Counted from the stretch's first letter, positions 18,376 to 27,241 are shown. The stretch is DNA of 39,213 nt from Streptomyces sp. SA15 (GCF_002291145.1 NZ_NTGE01000084.1:1-39213), one strand, 5' to 3'. Numbers and translations: made by a program. The notes: generated by a model from the sequence alone, not told the origin.

Positions 18376-19077
18376 CTACCGCGCGAGTTGACTGCGCAGC
18401 CACTCCTCCACCTCCCCCACATGCGCGGCCGCCGCCGCCCGCGCCGCCTCCGGGTCGCGGGCGACCAGGGCGCGGTGGATGGCGGCGTGTTCGCGGCGGG
18501 TGCGGGCGAAGGCGCCCTCCTCCTGGTAGCCACGCCAGACACGGGCACGGAAGGTGCGGGAGGACAGGCCGTCCAGGATCGCGGCCATGGTCTCGTTGCC
18601 GGCGGCCGTCGCGATCTCGCGGTGGAAGGCCAGGTCGTGGGCGAGGATCTCCTCGGGGTCGTCCGTGGCGTTCATCGCCGTCAGATGCTTCTCGACCTCG
18701 GCGAGCTGGTCCGGGGTGATCCGGGCGGCGGCCAGCGCGGTCGCCGTCGACTCCAGAATGCGGCGCACCTCCAGCAGCTCCACCAGACGCGGGCCGCGCG
18801 AGAGGTCGGCCACCACACCGAAGGTCTCCAGCAGGTCGCCGGCCTCCAGTTGCGTGACGTAGATGCCCGAACCGTGCCGGGCCTCCAGCACGCCCAGGAC
18901 GGTGAGCGCGCGGATCGCCTCACGCATCGAGCTGCGGGAGATGCCGAGCCGGGCGGCCAGATCGCGCTCGGTGGGCAGCCGCTGGCCCGGCTCCAGCCGC
19001 CCCTCGCCGATCATCGCCTTGATCTGCTCGATGGCGCGCTGTGTCACGGTGCCCTTCTGCGGGGCTGTCTCGTCCAC
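18376..19077 (-). CDS. FadR-subfamily GntR transcriptional regulator of the sugar operon
   Basis: The 233-residue DNA-binding repressor or activator has an N-terminal winged helix (RLEPGQRLPTERDLAARLGISRSSMREAIRALTVLGVLEARHGSGIYV, about 25-72 in total). An all-helical FCD ligand domain follows, with metal-binding residues in the DLAFHREIATAAGN and HAAIHRALVARDPEAA segments. It is divergent from the L-fucose-type operon, and a perfect 13-bp palindrome lies in the shared promoter region, so it very likely controls that operon and itself. The inducer is probably a pathway acid or lactone (inference). The GTG at 19077 is chosen because GGAGG precedes it; an out-of-frame ATG lies 5 bases upstream. 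Confidence 0.88.
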   Translation of the reverse strand: MDETAPQKGTVTQRAIEQIKAMIGEGRLEPGQRLPTERDLAARLGISRSSMREAIRALTVLGVLEARHGSGIYVTQLEAGDLLETFGVVADLSRGPRLVELLEVRRILESTATALAAARITPDQLAEVEKHLTAMNATDDPEEILAHDLAFHREIATAAGNETMAAILDGLSSRTFRARVWRGYQEEGAFARTRREHAAIHRALVARDPEAARAAAAAHVGEVEEWLRSQLAR

Positions 19078-19121
19078 GCCATTCCTCCACTCACCGGGTG
19101 CGCCGCAGTCTAACCATCGGT

Positions 19122-19134
19122 GTGGTCCGACCAC
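19122..19134. promoter_or_regulatory. palindromic operator of the GntR regulator
   Basis: GTGGTCCGACCAC is a perfect 6+1+6 palindrome and contains TGGTC-N-GACCA, the form recognised by many FadR-type regulators. A weaker copy, GTGGTCTGAT, begins at 19186 and overlaps the probable operon promoter. A further stem (CCCGGGA 19161-19167 / TCCCGGG 19177-19183) lies between them. Confidence 0.7.
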
Positions 19135-19172
19135 TATGGCTTCAAACCGCGAAAATCTGCCCCGGGAGGGTG

Positions 19173-19200
19173 TTGTTCCCGGGAAGTGGTCTGATAAATA
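19173..19200 (+). promoter_or_regulatory. candidate promoter of the sugar operon
   Basis: TTGTTC (19173-19178) as -35 and TAAATA (19195-19200) as -10 with a 16-bp spacer is the best pair seen, in a local AT-rich patch. The second half-operator GTGGTCTGAT falls in the spacer, which would suit repression. Confidence 0.4.
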
Positions 19201-19241
19201 TGCGGGCATCTGCTCGAACACGCTCAATGAGGAGCCGCCAG

Positions 19242-20315
19242 ATGCCCGGCAGGACAGTGGGGAAGCGGAACAGGTTTCGTAGCGTCGGCACGGTGGCCAC
19301 GGCCGTCGGCGCGTCGCTGGTGCTCGCCGCGTGCGGCAGCACCAAGGACACGGGGAGTGCCTCCAGTGCGGGAGGCGACGGTGACGGCAAGGTCGGGGTG
19401 ATCCTGCCCCTGCTGACCTCGCCGTTCTGGCAGTCGTACAACGACTACGTGCCCAAGATGGCGAAGTCCGAGAAGGTCGACGCGCTGAAGACGGTGAACT
19501 CCAACAGCGACCCCTCCCAGCAGATCACCGACATCAACAACCAGCTCAACCAGGGCGTCAAGGGCCTGGTCGTCGCCCCGCTGGACAGTGCCGCCATCGA
19601 GGCCGGCCTCGACCAGGCCGAACGCAAGGGCGTGCCGGTCGTCGCCGTCGACGTGGCGCCGGACAAGGGCAAGGTCGCCATGGTGGTGCGCGCCAACAAC
19701 GTCTCGTACGGCGAGAAGGCCTGCCAGTACCTCGGCGAGCAGATACCGTCCGGCAAGGTCGTGCAGATCATGGGCGACCTCGCCTCCGTCAACGGCCGTG
19801 ACCGCTCCGAGGCCTTCCGCGCCTGCGTGAAAAAGAACTTTCCCAAGCTGAAGGTGCTGGAGATCCCCGCCAAGTGGGAGTCCGACACCGCCGCTTCGAA
19901 GCTGGACACCCTCCTCAACGCCAACCCCGACATCAAGGGCATCTACATGCAGGCGGGCGGCGTCTACCTCGCCCCGACCCTGCAGACCCTCAAGTCCAAG
20001 GGGATGCTGAAGAAGGCCGGCCAGGCGGGCCACATCGCGATCGTCTCCAACGACGGAATCCCGCAGGAGTACGACGCCATCCGCAAGGGCGAGATCGACG
20101 CCACCGTCTCGCAGCCCGCGGACCTGTACGCCAAGTACGGCATGTACTACATCAAGGCGGCGATGGAGGGGAAGACGTTCAAGCCGGGCCCGACCGACCA
20201 CGACTCGACGATCGTCGAGCTGCCCAGCGGCATCCTCGAGGACCAGCTGCCCGCACCCCTGGTCACCAAGGACAACGTGGATGACCCCGAGCTGTGGGGC
20301 AACACGGTCGAATGA
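19242..20315 (+). CDS. sugar ABC transporter substrate-binding lipoprotein (RbsB-like)
   Basis: The 357-residue protein captures a sugar outside the membrane for the ABC importer encoded next to it. The signal ends in the lipobox LAAC (Cys at about residue 31). A Gly/Ser linker is followed by a type I periplasmic binding fold: GVILPLLTSPFWQSYNDYV, then NQLNQGVKGLVVAPLDS, VPVVAVDV and AIVSNDGIPQEYDAIRKGEIDATVSQ. The ATG at 19242 follows GAGGAG by 7 nt. Its stop overlaps the ATPase start (ATGA). Context points to L-fucose or a similar 6-deoxy or galactose-type sugar; specificity cannot be read directly. Confidence 0.9.
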   Translation: MPGRTVGKRNRFRSVGTVATAVGASLVLAACGSTKDTGSASSAGGDGDGKVGVILPLLTSPFWQSYNDYVPKMAKSEKVDALKTVNSNSDPSQQITDINNQLNQGVKGLVVAPLDSAAIEAGLDQAERKGVPVVAVDVAPDKGKVAMVVRANNVSYGEKACQYLGEQIPSGKVVQIMGDLASVNGRDRSEAFRACVKKNFPKLKVLEIPAKWESDTAASKLDTLLNANPDIKGIYMQAGGVYLAPTLQTLKSKGMLKKAGQAGHIAIVSNDGIPQEYDAIRKGEIDATVSQPADLYAKYGMYYIKAAMEGKTFKPGPTDHDSTIVELPSGILEDQLPAPLVTKDNVDDPELWGNTVE

Positions 20316-21910
20316 GCACTGGAGTGATCACGCCACTCGTCGAGGCGCAGGGCATCGTCAAGCGGTACGGCCCCACCACCGCCCTCGCCGACGGCCGGCT
20401 CACCGTCCTGCCCGGCGAGTCCCACGCCCTCGTCGGGCGCAACGGCGCCGGCAAGTCCACCCTCGTCACCGTACTCACCGGCCTTCAGGCCCCGGACGAG
20501 GGCACGGTCCGCTTCGACGGCGAACCCGCGCCCCCGCTCGCCGACCGGGACGCCTGGCGCCGCAAGGTCGCCTGCGTCTACCAGCGGACCACCCTCGTCC
20601 CGGAACTGACGGTCGCTGAGAATCTCTTCATCGCCGAAATTCACGCTGCCAAGTCAACGAGGCCGAGGTTCAGGAGCGGCCGGGGGTCCGGGGGTTGTCC
20701 CCCGGATGAACACAGCATCAACCGGCAGCCGCTCGAACGCGGGTTCATCAGCTGGCGGCGGCTCAAGAGCCAGGCCGCCGAGCTGCTCGACACCTGGGAC
20801 GTGCACGTCGACCCGGAGACGCGCACCGCCGACCTCAAGGTCGAGGACCGGCAAATGGTGGAGATCGCCCGGGCGTTGAGCTTCGGCGCCCGCTTCATCG
20901 TCCTCGACGAGCCGACCGCCCAGCTCGACAACCGTGAGATCGAGCGCCTGTTCACCCGCATGCGCGCCCTGCAGGACTCCGGGGTCACCTTCCTGTTCAT
21001 CTCGCACCACCTCCAGGAGGTGTACGAGGTGTGCCAGACCGTGACCGTCCTGCGCGACGCCCGCTGGATCACCACCGCCCCCGTCGCCGACCTGCCGAGG
21101 GCCGCGCTGGTGGAGGCCATGGCGGGGGAGACCATCGAGACGCTCGCCGACCAGGCCGTACAGGAAAGGCTCGTCGACGACAGCGCTCCTGTCCTCCTCG
21201 ACGCCCGCGGCCTCACCTCGGAGGCGTACGAGGACGTCGACCTGACCGTCCGCAGTGGCGAGGTCGTCGGACTCGCCGGATCCAGTGCCAGCGGCAAGAT
21301 CGAACTGGCCGAGTCCTTCACGGGACTGCACACGCCCAGCGGCGGCACGGCTCAACTCGACGGAAAACAGCTCCCGTTCGGCGATGTGCAGGCCGCTCTG
21401 CGCGCCGGCGTCGGCTGTGTCCCCCGCGACCGTCACTCCCAGGGCCTGGTCGTCGGCATGACCGTCGGCGACAACGCCACCCTGAGCGTCCTCGACCGGC
21501 TCGGCCGCTACGGCTTCGTCGGCACCGACCGCAAACGCGGCTTCGCCACCGAGCTGATCGACCGCCTCGACATCCACACCGAAGGCCCCGACCAGCCCGT
21601 CTCCGACCTGTCCGGCGGCAACGCCCAGAAGGTCGTGATGGCCCGCGCCCTCGCCTCCGACCCACGGCTGCTGGTCCTGATCAACCCCACCGCGGGCGTC
21701 GACGTGAAGTCCAAGGAGTCCCTGCTCGCCCGCGTCGACAGCGCCCGCGAGGACGGCACCGCCGTACTCGTCGTCTCCGACGAACTCGACGACCTCAGGC
21801 GCTGCGACCGCGTCCTCGTCCTCTTCCACGGCCGCGTGGTCGCCGAGCACCCGGCGGGCTGGCGCGACCACGAGCTGATCGCCTCCATCGAAGGAGTGGA
21901 CCATGGCTGA
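20312..21910 (+). CDS. sugar ABC transporter double ATPase (RbsA/XylG-like) with internal insertion
   Basis: The 532-residue protein has two fused nucleotide-binding domains. Domain 1 shows Walker A GRNGAGKST (about 42-50), a Q-loop (VACVYQRTTLVPEL), the weak signature EDRQMVEIARALS and Walker B FIVLDEPTAQLD. Domain 2 shows the usual degenerate P-loop SSASGKIEL, the signature LSGGNAQKVVMARALA and LINPTAGVDVKSK. Between LFI and NRQPLERGFISWRR, which should adjoin, there are 29 extra residues (about 108-136) of unlike composition, matching an 87-bp DNA insertion with a hairpin. The frame is kept. It starts at the ATG overlapping the binding-protein stop and overlaps the permease by 8 bp. Confidence 0.88.
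   Translation: MSTGVITPLVEAQGIVKRYGPTTALADGRLTVLPGESHALVGRNGAGKSTLVTVLTGLQAPDEGTVRFDGEPAPPLADRDAWRRKVACVYQRTTLVPELTVAENLFIAEIHAAKSTRPRFRSGRGSGGCPPDEHSINRQPLERGFISWRRLKSQAAELLDTWDVHVDPETRTADLKVEDRQMVEIARALSFGARFIVLDEPTAQLDNREIERLFTRMRALQDSGVTFLFISHHLQEVYEVCQTVTVLRDARWITTAPVADLPRAALVEAMAGETIETLADQAVQERLVDDSAPVLLDARGLTSEAYEDVDLTVRSGEVVGLAGSSASGKIELAESFTGLHTPSGGTAQLDGKQLPFGDVQAALRAGVGCVPRDRHSQGLVVGMTVGDNATLSVLDRLGRYGFVGTDRKRGFATELIDRLDIHTEGPDQPVSDLSGGNAQKVVMARALASDPRLLVLINPTAGVDVKSKESLLARVDSAREDGTAVLVVSDELDDLRRCDRVLVLFHGRVVAEHPAGWRDHELIASIEGVDHG
20633..20719. repeat. 87-bp in-frame insertion inside the ATPase gene
   Basis: The 87 bp between two ATC codons (20630-20632 and 20717-20719) encode AEIHAAKSTRPRFRSGRG onward, which no RbsA-type protein should need at this place. 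Its right half holds an 8-bp perfect stem TCCGGGGG (20687-20694) / CCCCCGGA (20699-20706) with loop TTGT. This pattern resembles dispersed Streptomyces palindromic repeats as I recall them. The length is 29 codons, so translation continues. Confidence 0.7.
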
Positions 21911-22931
21911 CACCAAGGCCGCCCCGCCCCTCACGCCGCTCCAGACCCCGGCCGCCCGGTCGGCCAGGACCGTCCTGCTGCGCCGGGCCCGCGAACTCGC
22001 CCTCGTACCGGCCCTGTTGCTGCTCATGGTGCTCGGCGCCATCGTCAACGACTCGTTCCTCACCGAACGCAACCTGATCTCGATCCTCGGCGCCTCCGCC
22101 GCCCTCGCGATGGTCGTGCTCGCCGAGTCGCTGGTGCTGATCACCGGCAAGTTCGACCTGTCCCTCGAATCCGTCGTCGGCATCGCGCCCGCCGTGGGCG
22201 CGCTCCTCGTGCTGCCCGCCGCCCAGTCCGGCTGGGGCACCGAGTTTCCCGCCGCACTCGCCCTCCTCTCGATACTCGTCGTCGGCGCGGCGATCGGCGC
22301 CTTCAACGGCGTCCTGGTCGTCAAGTTCAAGCTGAACGCGTTCATCGTGACGCTCGCGATGCTGATCGTCCTGCGCGGTCTGCTCGTCGGCGCGACCAAG
22401 GGCAAGACGCTGTTCGGCATGCCCGACAGCTTCTACTCGCTGGCCACCACCACCTTCCTGAACATCCCGATGTCGGTGTGGCTCGCCGCGGTCGCCTTCG
22501 CGGTCGCCGGGTTCGTGCTCAAGTACCACCGCGTCGGACGCGCCCTGTACGCCATCGGAGGCAACGCGGACGCGGCGCGCGCGGCCGGCATCCGCGTCGA
22601 CCGGGTGATGCTCGGCGTGTTCGTCGTCGCCGGTGTCCTCGCCTCCGTCGGCGGGCTCCTGCAGACCGGCTACGTGGGCGCCATCAGCGCCAACCAGGGC
22701 CAGAACATGATCTTCACCGTGTTCGCGGCGGCGGTGATCGGCGGCATCAGCCTCGACGGCGGCAAGGGCACCATGTTCGGCGCCCTGACCGGCGTACTCC
22801 TCCTCGGAGTCGTACAGAACCTGCTCACCCTCGCCCAGGTGCCGTCCTTCTGGATCCAGGCCATCTACGGCGGAATCATCCTGCTCGCCCTCATGATCGC
22901 CCGCGTCACGACGGGGCGCGCCCAGGACTGA
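21903..22931 (+). CDS. sugar ABC transporter permease (RbsC-like)
   Basis: The 342-residue integral membrane protein of the BPD_transp_2 family forms the channel of the importer. About ten hydrophobic segments are visible, with conserved LVLITGKFDLSLESVVGIAP, FKLNAFIVTLAMLIVLRG, the cytoplasmic coupling loop RALYAIGGNADAARAAGI and FAAAVIGGISLDGGKGTMFG. The ATG at 21903 follows AAGGAG and overlaps the end of the ATPase gene, so the subunits are coupled in translation. It is followed after 36 bp by the dehydratase gene. Confidence 0.92.
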   Translation: MADTKAAPPLTPLQTPAARSARTVLLRRARELALVPALLLLMVLGAIVNDSFLTERNLISILGASAALAMVVLAESLVLITGKFDLSLESVVGIAPAVGALLVLPAAQSGWGTEFPAALALLSILVVGAAIGAFNGVLVVKFKLNAFIVTLAMLIVLRGLLVGATKGKTLFGMPDSFYSLATTTFLNIPMSVWLAAVAFAVAGFVLKYHRVGRALYAIGGNADAARAAGIRVDRVMLGVFVVAGVLASVGGLLQTGYVGAISANQGQNMIFTVFAAAVIGGISLDGGKGTMFGALTGVLLLGVVQNLLTLAQVPSFWIQAIYGGIILLALMIARVTTGRAQD

Positions 22932-22967
22932 CCCGCCTCGTCCCCGTCACCGACCGAAAGGCCCTCT

Positions 22968-24350
22968 GTGTCCCCGACGCCCGTCCGCATCACCGCGGTC
23001 GACACCTACGACATCAGATTCCCCACGTCACGCGAGCTCGACGGCTCCGACGCGATGAACCCGGACCCCGACTACTCGGCCGCGTACGTCGTCCTGCGCA
23101 CCGACGCCGAGGACGGGCCGGAGGGGCACGGCTTCACCTTCACCATCGGGCGGGGCAACGAGGTCCAGGTCGCCGCGATCCACGCGCTGCGCCACCATGT
23201 GGTCGGACGGTCCGTCGAGGAGGTGTGCGCGGACCCGGGTGGACTCTTCCGGGACCTGATCGGGGACAGTCAGCTGCGCTGGCTCGGGCCCGAGAAGGGC
23301 GTGATGCACATGGCGATCGGCGCGGTGGTCAACGCCGTGTGGGACCTGGCGGCCAAGCGCGCCGAAAAGCCACTGTGGCGGCTGCTCGCCGAGGCCGAGC
23401 CGGAGTGGCTGGTCGGACAGATCGACTTCCGCTACCTGACGGACGCGCTCACCCCCGAGGAGGCGCTGGAGATCCTGCGCAAGGGCCGGGAGGGCGCCGC
23501 CGAGCGCACGGCGGACCTGCTCGCCCAGGGCTACCCCGCCTACACCACCTCTCCCGGCTGGCTCGGCTACAGCGACGACAAGCTCACCCGGCTCGCCGCC
23601 CGGGCGGTCGCCGACGGCTTCCGGCAGATCAAGCTCAAGGTCGGCGCGGACCTCGAGGACGACATCCGTCGCTGCCGTGTCGCCCGCGCGGTCGTCGGCC
23701 CGGACATCCGCGTGGCCATCGACGCCAACCAGCGCTGGGACGTCCAGGAAGCGGTCCGCTGGACCAAGGCCCTCGCCGAGTTCGACCCGTACTGGATCGA
23801 GGAGCCCACCAGCCCCGACGACGTGCTCGGCCACGCGGCGATCCGCGAAGCCGTGGCCCCCGTCAAGGTGGCCACCGGCGAGCACGTCCACAACCGGATC
23901 GTCTTCAAGCAGCTCCTCCAGGCCGGCGCGATCGACATCCTCCAGATCGACGCGGCCCGGGTGGCGGGCGTCAACGAGAACCTCGCCATCCTGCTGCTCG
24001 CGGCCAAGTTCGGGGTGCCCGTCTGCCCGCACGCGGGCGGTGTCGGCCTGTGCGAACTCGTCCAACACCTGTCGATGTTCGACTACCTGGCGCTGTCCGG
24101 CACCACCGAGGACCGTGTCATCGAGTACGTCGACCATCTGCACGACCACTTCCTCGACCCGGTGGTGATCCGCGAGGGTCACTACGCGGCACCCACCGCG
24201 CCGGGCTTCTCGGCGGCGATGCGGCCGGAGTCCATCGCGCGGTACACGTTCCCCGACGGCGCCTTCTGGGCAGCCGATCTCGCGACGACCGACAAGACGA
24301 CCGACGAGACGACCGACGAGACGACCGACAAGAAGGGACAGGCGGCATGA
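22968..24350 (+). CDS. L-fuconate dehydratase, enolase superfamily
   Basis: The enzyme removes water from L-fuconate to give 2-keto-3-deoxy-L-fuconate. In this 460-residue protein the catalytic set is complete: K222-x-K224 in IKLKVG, metal ligands D252 (IDANQRWD), E278 (WIEEP) and E305 (ATGEH), and H355 (CPHAGG). The characterised X. campestris enzyme uses K220, D248, E274, E301 and H351, so every position is shifted by exactly four, which strongly supports the specific function. The GTG at 22968 lies after GAAAGG. The C-terminus has an unusual tail of four TTD[KE]T units not needed for the fold, encoded by 12-bp repeats. Its stop overlaps the next start (ATGA). Confidence 0.9.
   Translation: MSPTPVRITAVDTYDIRFPTSRELDGSDAMNPDPDYSAAYVVLRTDAEDGPEGHGFTFTIGRGNEVQVAAIHALRHHVVGRSVEEVCADPGGLFRDLIGDSQLRWLGPEKGVMHMAIGAVVNAVWDLAAKRAEKPLWRLLAEAEPEWLVGQIDFRYLTDALTPEEALEILRKGREGAAERTADLLAQGYPAYTTSPGWLGYSDDKLTRLAARAVADGFRQIKLKVGADLEDDIRRCRVARAVVGPDIRVAIDANQRWDVQEAVRWTKALAEFDPYWIEEPTSPDDVLGHAAIREAVAPVKVATGEHVHNRIVFKQLLQAGAIDILQIDAARVAGVNENLAILLLAAKFGVPVCPHAGGVGLCELVQHLSMFDYLALSGTTEDRVIEYVDHLHDHFLDPVVIREGHYAAPTAPGFSAAMRPESIARYTFPDGAFWAADLATTDKTTDETTDETTDKKGQAA
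24285..24332. repeat. four 12-bp tandem repeats in the dehydratase tail
   Basis: ACGACCGACAAG / ACGACCGACGAG units start at 24285, 24297, 24309 and 24321. They encode the TTDK/TTDE tail. In-frame repeats of this kind can vary in number between strains. Confidence 0.9.
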
Positions 24351-25102
24351 GCGACTTCGAGGGCCTCAAGGCCCTGGTGACGGGCGGCGCCTCCGGCATC
24401 GGCCGTGCGACGGCCGAACTCCTCGCCGCACGTGGGGCCCAGGTCGCCGTCCTCGACCTGGACCCGTCGTCGGTCGAGAAGCCGCTGCTCGCCTACCGGG
24501 CCGACGTCACCGACGACGCCTCCGTACGCCAGGCCGTGGCGGCCGCCGCCGCCGACCTCGGCGGACTCGACGTCCTGATCAACAACGCGGGCATCGGCGC
24601 CCAGGGCACCGTCGCGGACAACGACGACGAGGAGTGGCACCGCGTCCTCGACGTCAACGTCGTCGGCATGGTCCGCGTGGCCCGCGCCGCCCTGCCCCAT
24701 CTGCGCGCCTCAGAGCACGCGGCGATCGTCAACACGTCCTCCATCGCGGCCACCGCGGGCCTCCCGCAGCGGGCGCTGTACAGCGCGACCAAGGGCGCCG
24801 TGTACTCCCTCACCCTCGCGATGGCCGCCGACCATGTCCGCGAGGGCATCCGCGTCAACTGCGTGAATCCCGGCACGGCGGACACCCCGTGGATCGGCCG
24901 CCTGCTGTCCAAGGCCCCGGACCCGGCCGCCGAACGTGCCGCCCTGGAGGCCCGCCAGCCCACCGGCCGCCTTGTCTCGGCGGACGAGGTCGCGGGCGCG
25001 ATCGCCTATCTGGCGAGCCCGCTGTCCGGCGCCACGACCGGCACCTCACTCGCCGTGGACGGCGGCATGCAGGGCCTGCGCCTGCGTCCGGTGGGCCAGT
25101 GA
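24347..25102 (+). CDS. SDR oxidoreductase, probable 2-keto-3-deoxy-L-fuconate dehydrogenase
   Basis: The 251-residue classical SDR shows the cofactor loop TGGASGIG (12-19), Asp at 37 after the second strand (VLDLD, typical of NAD preference), NNAG (79-82), Ser near 131-132, Tyr145 and Lys149 (YSATK), and the C-terminal VDGG. In the non-phosphorylative fucose route an SDR oxidises the dehydratase product at C4, and its place directly after the dehydratase gene points to that step. Start and stop overlap both neighbours (ATGA and GTGA). It could also act on a related acid sugar. Confidence 0.85.
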   Translation: MSDFEGLKALVTGGASGIGRATAELLAARGAQVAVLDLDPSSVEKPLLAYRADVTDDASVRQAVAAAAADLGGLDVLINNAGIGAQGTVADNDDEEWHRVLDVNVVGMVRVARAALPHLRASEHAAIVNTSSIAATAGLPQRALYSATKGAVYSLTLAMAADHVREGIRVNCVNPGTADTPWIGRLLSKAPDPAAERAALEARQPTGRLVSADEVAGAIAYLASPLSGATTGTSLAVDGGMQGLRLRPVGQ

Positions 25103-26109
25103 ACACGCTCGGCGGGAGCGGCGTGCGGGTCAGTCCCCTGGCCTTCGGCGCCGCCGCGATCGGCAACCTCTTCACCGAGGTCGGCGAGGAGCAGGCGCAC
25201 GAGGCCGTGACCGCCGCCTGGCAGCGGGGCGTGCGCTACTTCGACACCGCTCCGCACTACGGCCTCGGCCTGTCCGAACGCCGACTCGGGGCGGCCCTGC
25301 GGGAGCACCCCCGGAAGCGGTACACGGTCTCGACCAAGGTGGGCCGACGTCTGGAGGCCTTTCAGGACGGCGACGACGACCTGGCCAACGGCTTCGCGGT
25401 TCCCGCCACCCAGCGCCGCGTCTGGGACTTCAGCGGCGACGGCGTACGACGCACCCTGGAGGCCAGCCTCGAACGGCTCGGCCTCGACCGCGTGGACGTC
25501 GTCTACCTCCACGACCCCGACGACCACGCCGAACAGGCCTTCCGGGAGGGCTACCCGGCCCTGGAGAAGCTCCGCTCGGAGGGCGTCGTCGGCGCGATCG
25601 GCGCGGGCATGAACCAGTCCGAGATGCTCACCCGCTTCGTCCGTGACACGGACGTCGACGTGGTGCTGTGCGCGGGCCGCTACACCCTGCTGGATCAGCG
25701 GGCTTTGATCGAGTTGCTGCCCGAAGCGCAGGAACGTGGTGTCTCCGTCGTCGTCGGCGGCGCCTTCAACTCCGGCCTGCTGGCGGACCCGAGACCGGGA
25801 GCCACGTACAACTACGCCCAGGCGACCGCCGAGTTGCTGGACCGAGCCCTGCGCCTGAAGTCCGTCGCCGACCGCCACGGCACCACCCTGCGGGCCGCCG
25901 CTCTGGCCTTCTGCGCCGCCCACCCAGCGGTCGCGAGCGTCCTCGTCGGCACCCGCTCCGCAGCCGAAGTCCACGACTGCGCCGACCAGTTCGCGGCCAC
26001 GGTCCCCGCCGCCTTCTGGCAGGAGCTGCGCGACAGCGGCCTCCTGCGCGCCGACGCCCCGGTCCCCGCGGAGGAACCGTCAGAGGAGTCGTCGGAGGAG
26101 CCGTCATGA
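25099..26109 (+). CDS. aldo/keto reductase, probable L-fucose (D-threo-aldose) 1-dehydrogenase
   Basis: The 336-residue AKR has the full tetrad: D49 and Y54 in YFDTAPHYG, K80 in VSTKVG and H138 in VYLHDPDD. This form, with GGAFNSGLLADPRPGATYNY, is typical of D-threo-aldose 1-dehydrogenases that oxidise L-fucose, L-galactose or D-arabinose to the lactone with NAD(P). The GTG at 25099 overlaps the previous stop. The C-terminus ends in a short acidic repeat (EEPSEESSEEPS). In the operon it would carry out the first oxidation. Confidence 0.88.
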   Translation: MNTLGGSGVRVSPLAFGAAAIGNLFTEVGEEQAHEAVTAAWQRGVRYFDTAPHYGLGLSERRLGAALREHPRKRYTVSTKVGRRLEAFQDGDDDLANGFAVPATQRRVWDFSGDGVRRTLEASLERLGLDRVDVVYLHDPDDHAEQAFREGYPALEKLRSEGVVGAIGAGMNQSEMLTRFVRDTDVDVVLCAGRYTLLDQRALIELLPEAQERGVSVVVGGAFNSGLLADPRPGATYNYAQATAELLDRALRLKSVADRHGTTLRAAALAFCAAHPAVASVLVGTRSAAEVHDCADQFAATVPAAFWQELRDSGLLRADAPVPAEEPSEESSEEPS

Positions 26110-26420
26110 GAGTCGCCCTGCACACCAAGGTCCGCGCGGACCGCGTCGACGAGTACGAGGCCGCCCACCGCGAGGTCCCCGTCGAGCTCACCGACGCGAT
26201 CCGCGCCGCAGGTGCCACCTCCTGGACGATCTGGCGCAGCGGCACCGATCTCTTCCACGTCCTGGAGTGCGCGGACTACGCCCGCCTCCTCGCCGAGCTG
26301 GAGAAACTGCCGGTCAACGTCGCCTGGCAGGCCCGGATGGCCGAGCTGCTGGACGTGGTGCACGACTACTCCGACGAGGGCGCCGACGCCGGCCTGCCCG
26401 TCGTATGGGAGCTGCCATGA
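26106..26420 (+). CDS. L-fucose / L-rhamnose mutarotase family protein
   Basis: The 104-residue protein of the RhaM (COG3254) ferredoxin-like fold interconverts the alpha and beta pyranose forms of a deoxy sugar so that the dehydrogenase gets its preferred anomer. Seen are the N-terminal RVALHTKVRADRVDEYEAAH with the conserved active-site His, SWTIWRSGTDLFHVLEC, and the C-terminal DVVHDYSDEG and WELP. It starts at the ATG overlapping the reductase stop and overlaps the lactonase start. Confidence 0.88.
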   Translation: MRVALHTKVRADRVDEYEAAHREVPVELTDAIRAAGATSWTIWRSGTDLFHVLECADYARLLAELEKLPVNVAWQARMAELLDVVHDYSDEGADAGLPVVWELP

Positions 26421-27241
26421 CCGTGGACGCGCACCACCACGTCTGGGACCTGTCCGTACGGGACCAGGACTGGATCGGCGAAGACAGCCGTCTCCGACGC
26501 GATTTCACGGTGGAAGACCTCGCACCCGAGGCCCGCGCGGCAGGCGTCGACCGCACCGTCCTCGTCCAGACCATCACCGTCCCCGAAGAGACCCCGGAGT
26601 TCCTGGCCCTGGCCGCCGAGCACGAGCTGATCGCGGGCGTCGTCGGCTGGACCGACCTGACCCGCCCCGACGTGCCCGACGAACTGGCCCGGCTGCGGGA
26701 ACTGCCCGGCGGGCGGTATCTCAAGGGCATCCGGCACCAGGTCCAGGGCGAGCCGGATCCGGAGTGGCTGCTGCGTCCGGACGTACGCCGTGGCCTGACC
26801 GCCGTCGCCGACGCCGGGCTGGTCCACGACCTGGTCGTGCTGCCCCACCAGCTTCCGGCCTGCATCAAGGCGGCGGCCTCGCTGCCCGAGCTCACCTTCG
26901 TCCTCGACCACTTGGGCAAGCCGCCCATAGCCTCCGGCACGCTCGAACCCTGGGCGTCCGATCTCCGGGCCTTCGCCGCCCTCCCCAACACGGTCTGCAA
27001 GGTCTCCGGCATGGTCACCGCAGCCGACCTCGCGTCTTGGACGATCGACGACCTGCGCCCCTACGCCGACGTCGTGCTGGACGCCTTCGGCCCTGACCGC
27101 CTGATGTTCGGCTCGGACTGGCCGGTGTGCACGCTCGCGGCGACGTACGGCGAAGTACTCGACGTCGCACACCAGTTGACCAGCGGACACGAACGCACCC
27201 AGATCTTCGGGGCCACCGCCACGCGCGTCTACGACCTCTGA
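26417..27241 (+). CDS. amidohydrolase-fold lactonase, probable L-fuconolactonase
   Basis: The 274-residue TIM-barrel hydrolase of the amidohydrolase_2 family has VDAHHHVWDLS at the N-terminus (metal-binding His pair), LKGIRHQVQGEPD, FVLDHLGKPPI and the late Asp in FGSDWPVC. Close relatives open L-fucono-1,5-lactone to L-fuconate. In this operon it links the aldose dehydrogenase to the dehydratase. The ATG at 26417 overlaps the mutarotase stop. The 3' end overlaps the convergent LMF-like gene by 13 bp. Confidence 0.88.
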   Translation: MTVDAHHHVWDLSVRDQDWIGEDSRLRRDFTVEDLAPEARAAGVDRTVLVQTITVPEETPEFLALAAEHELIAGVVGWTDLTRPDVPDELARLRELPGGRYLKGIRHQVQGEPDPEWLLRPDVRRGLTAVADAGLVHDLVVLPHQLPACIKAAASLPELTFVLDHLGKPPIASGTLEPWASDLRAFAALPNTVCKVSGMVTAADLASWTIDDLRPYADVVLDAFGPDRLMFGSDWPVCTLAATYGEVLDVAHQLTSGHERTQIFGATATRVYDL

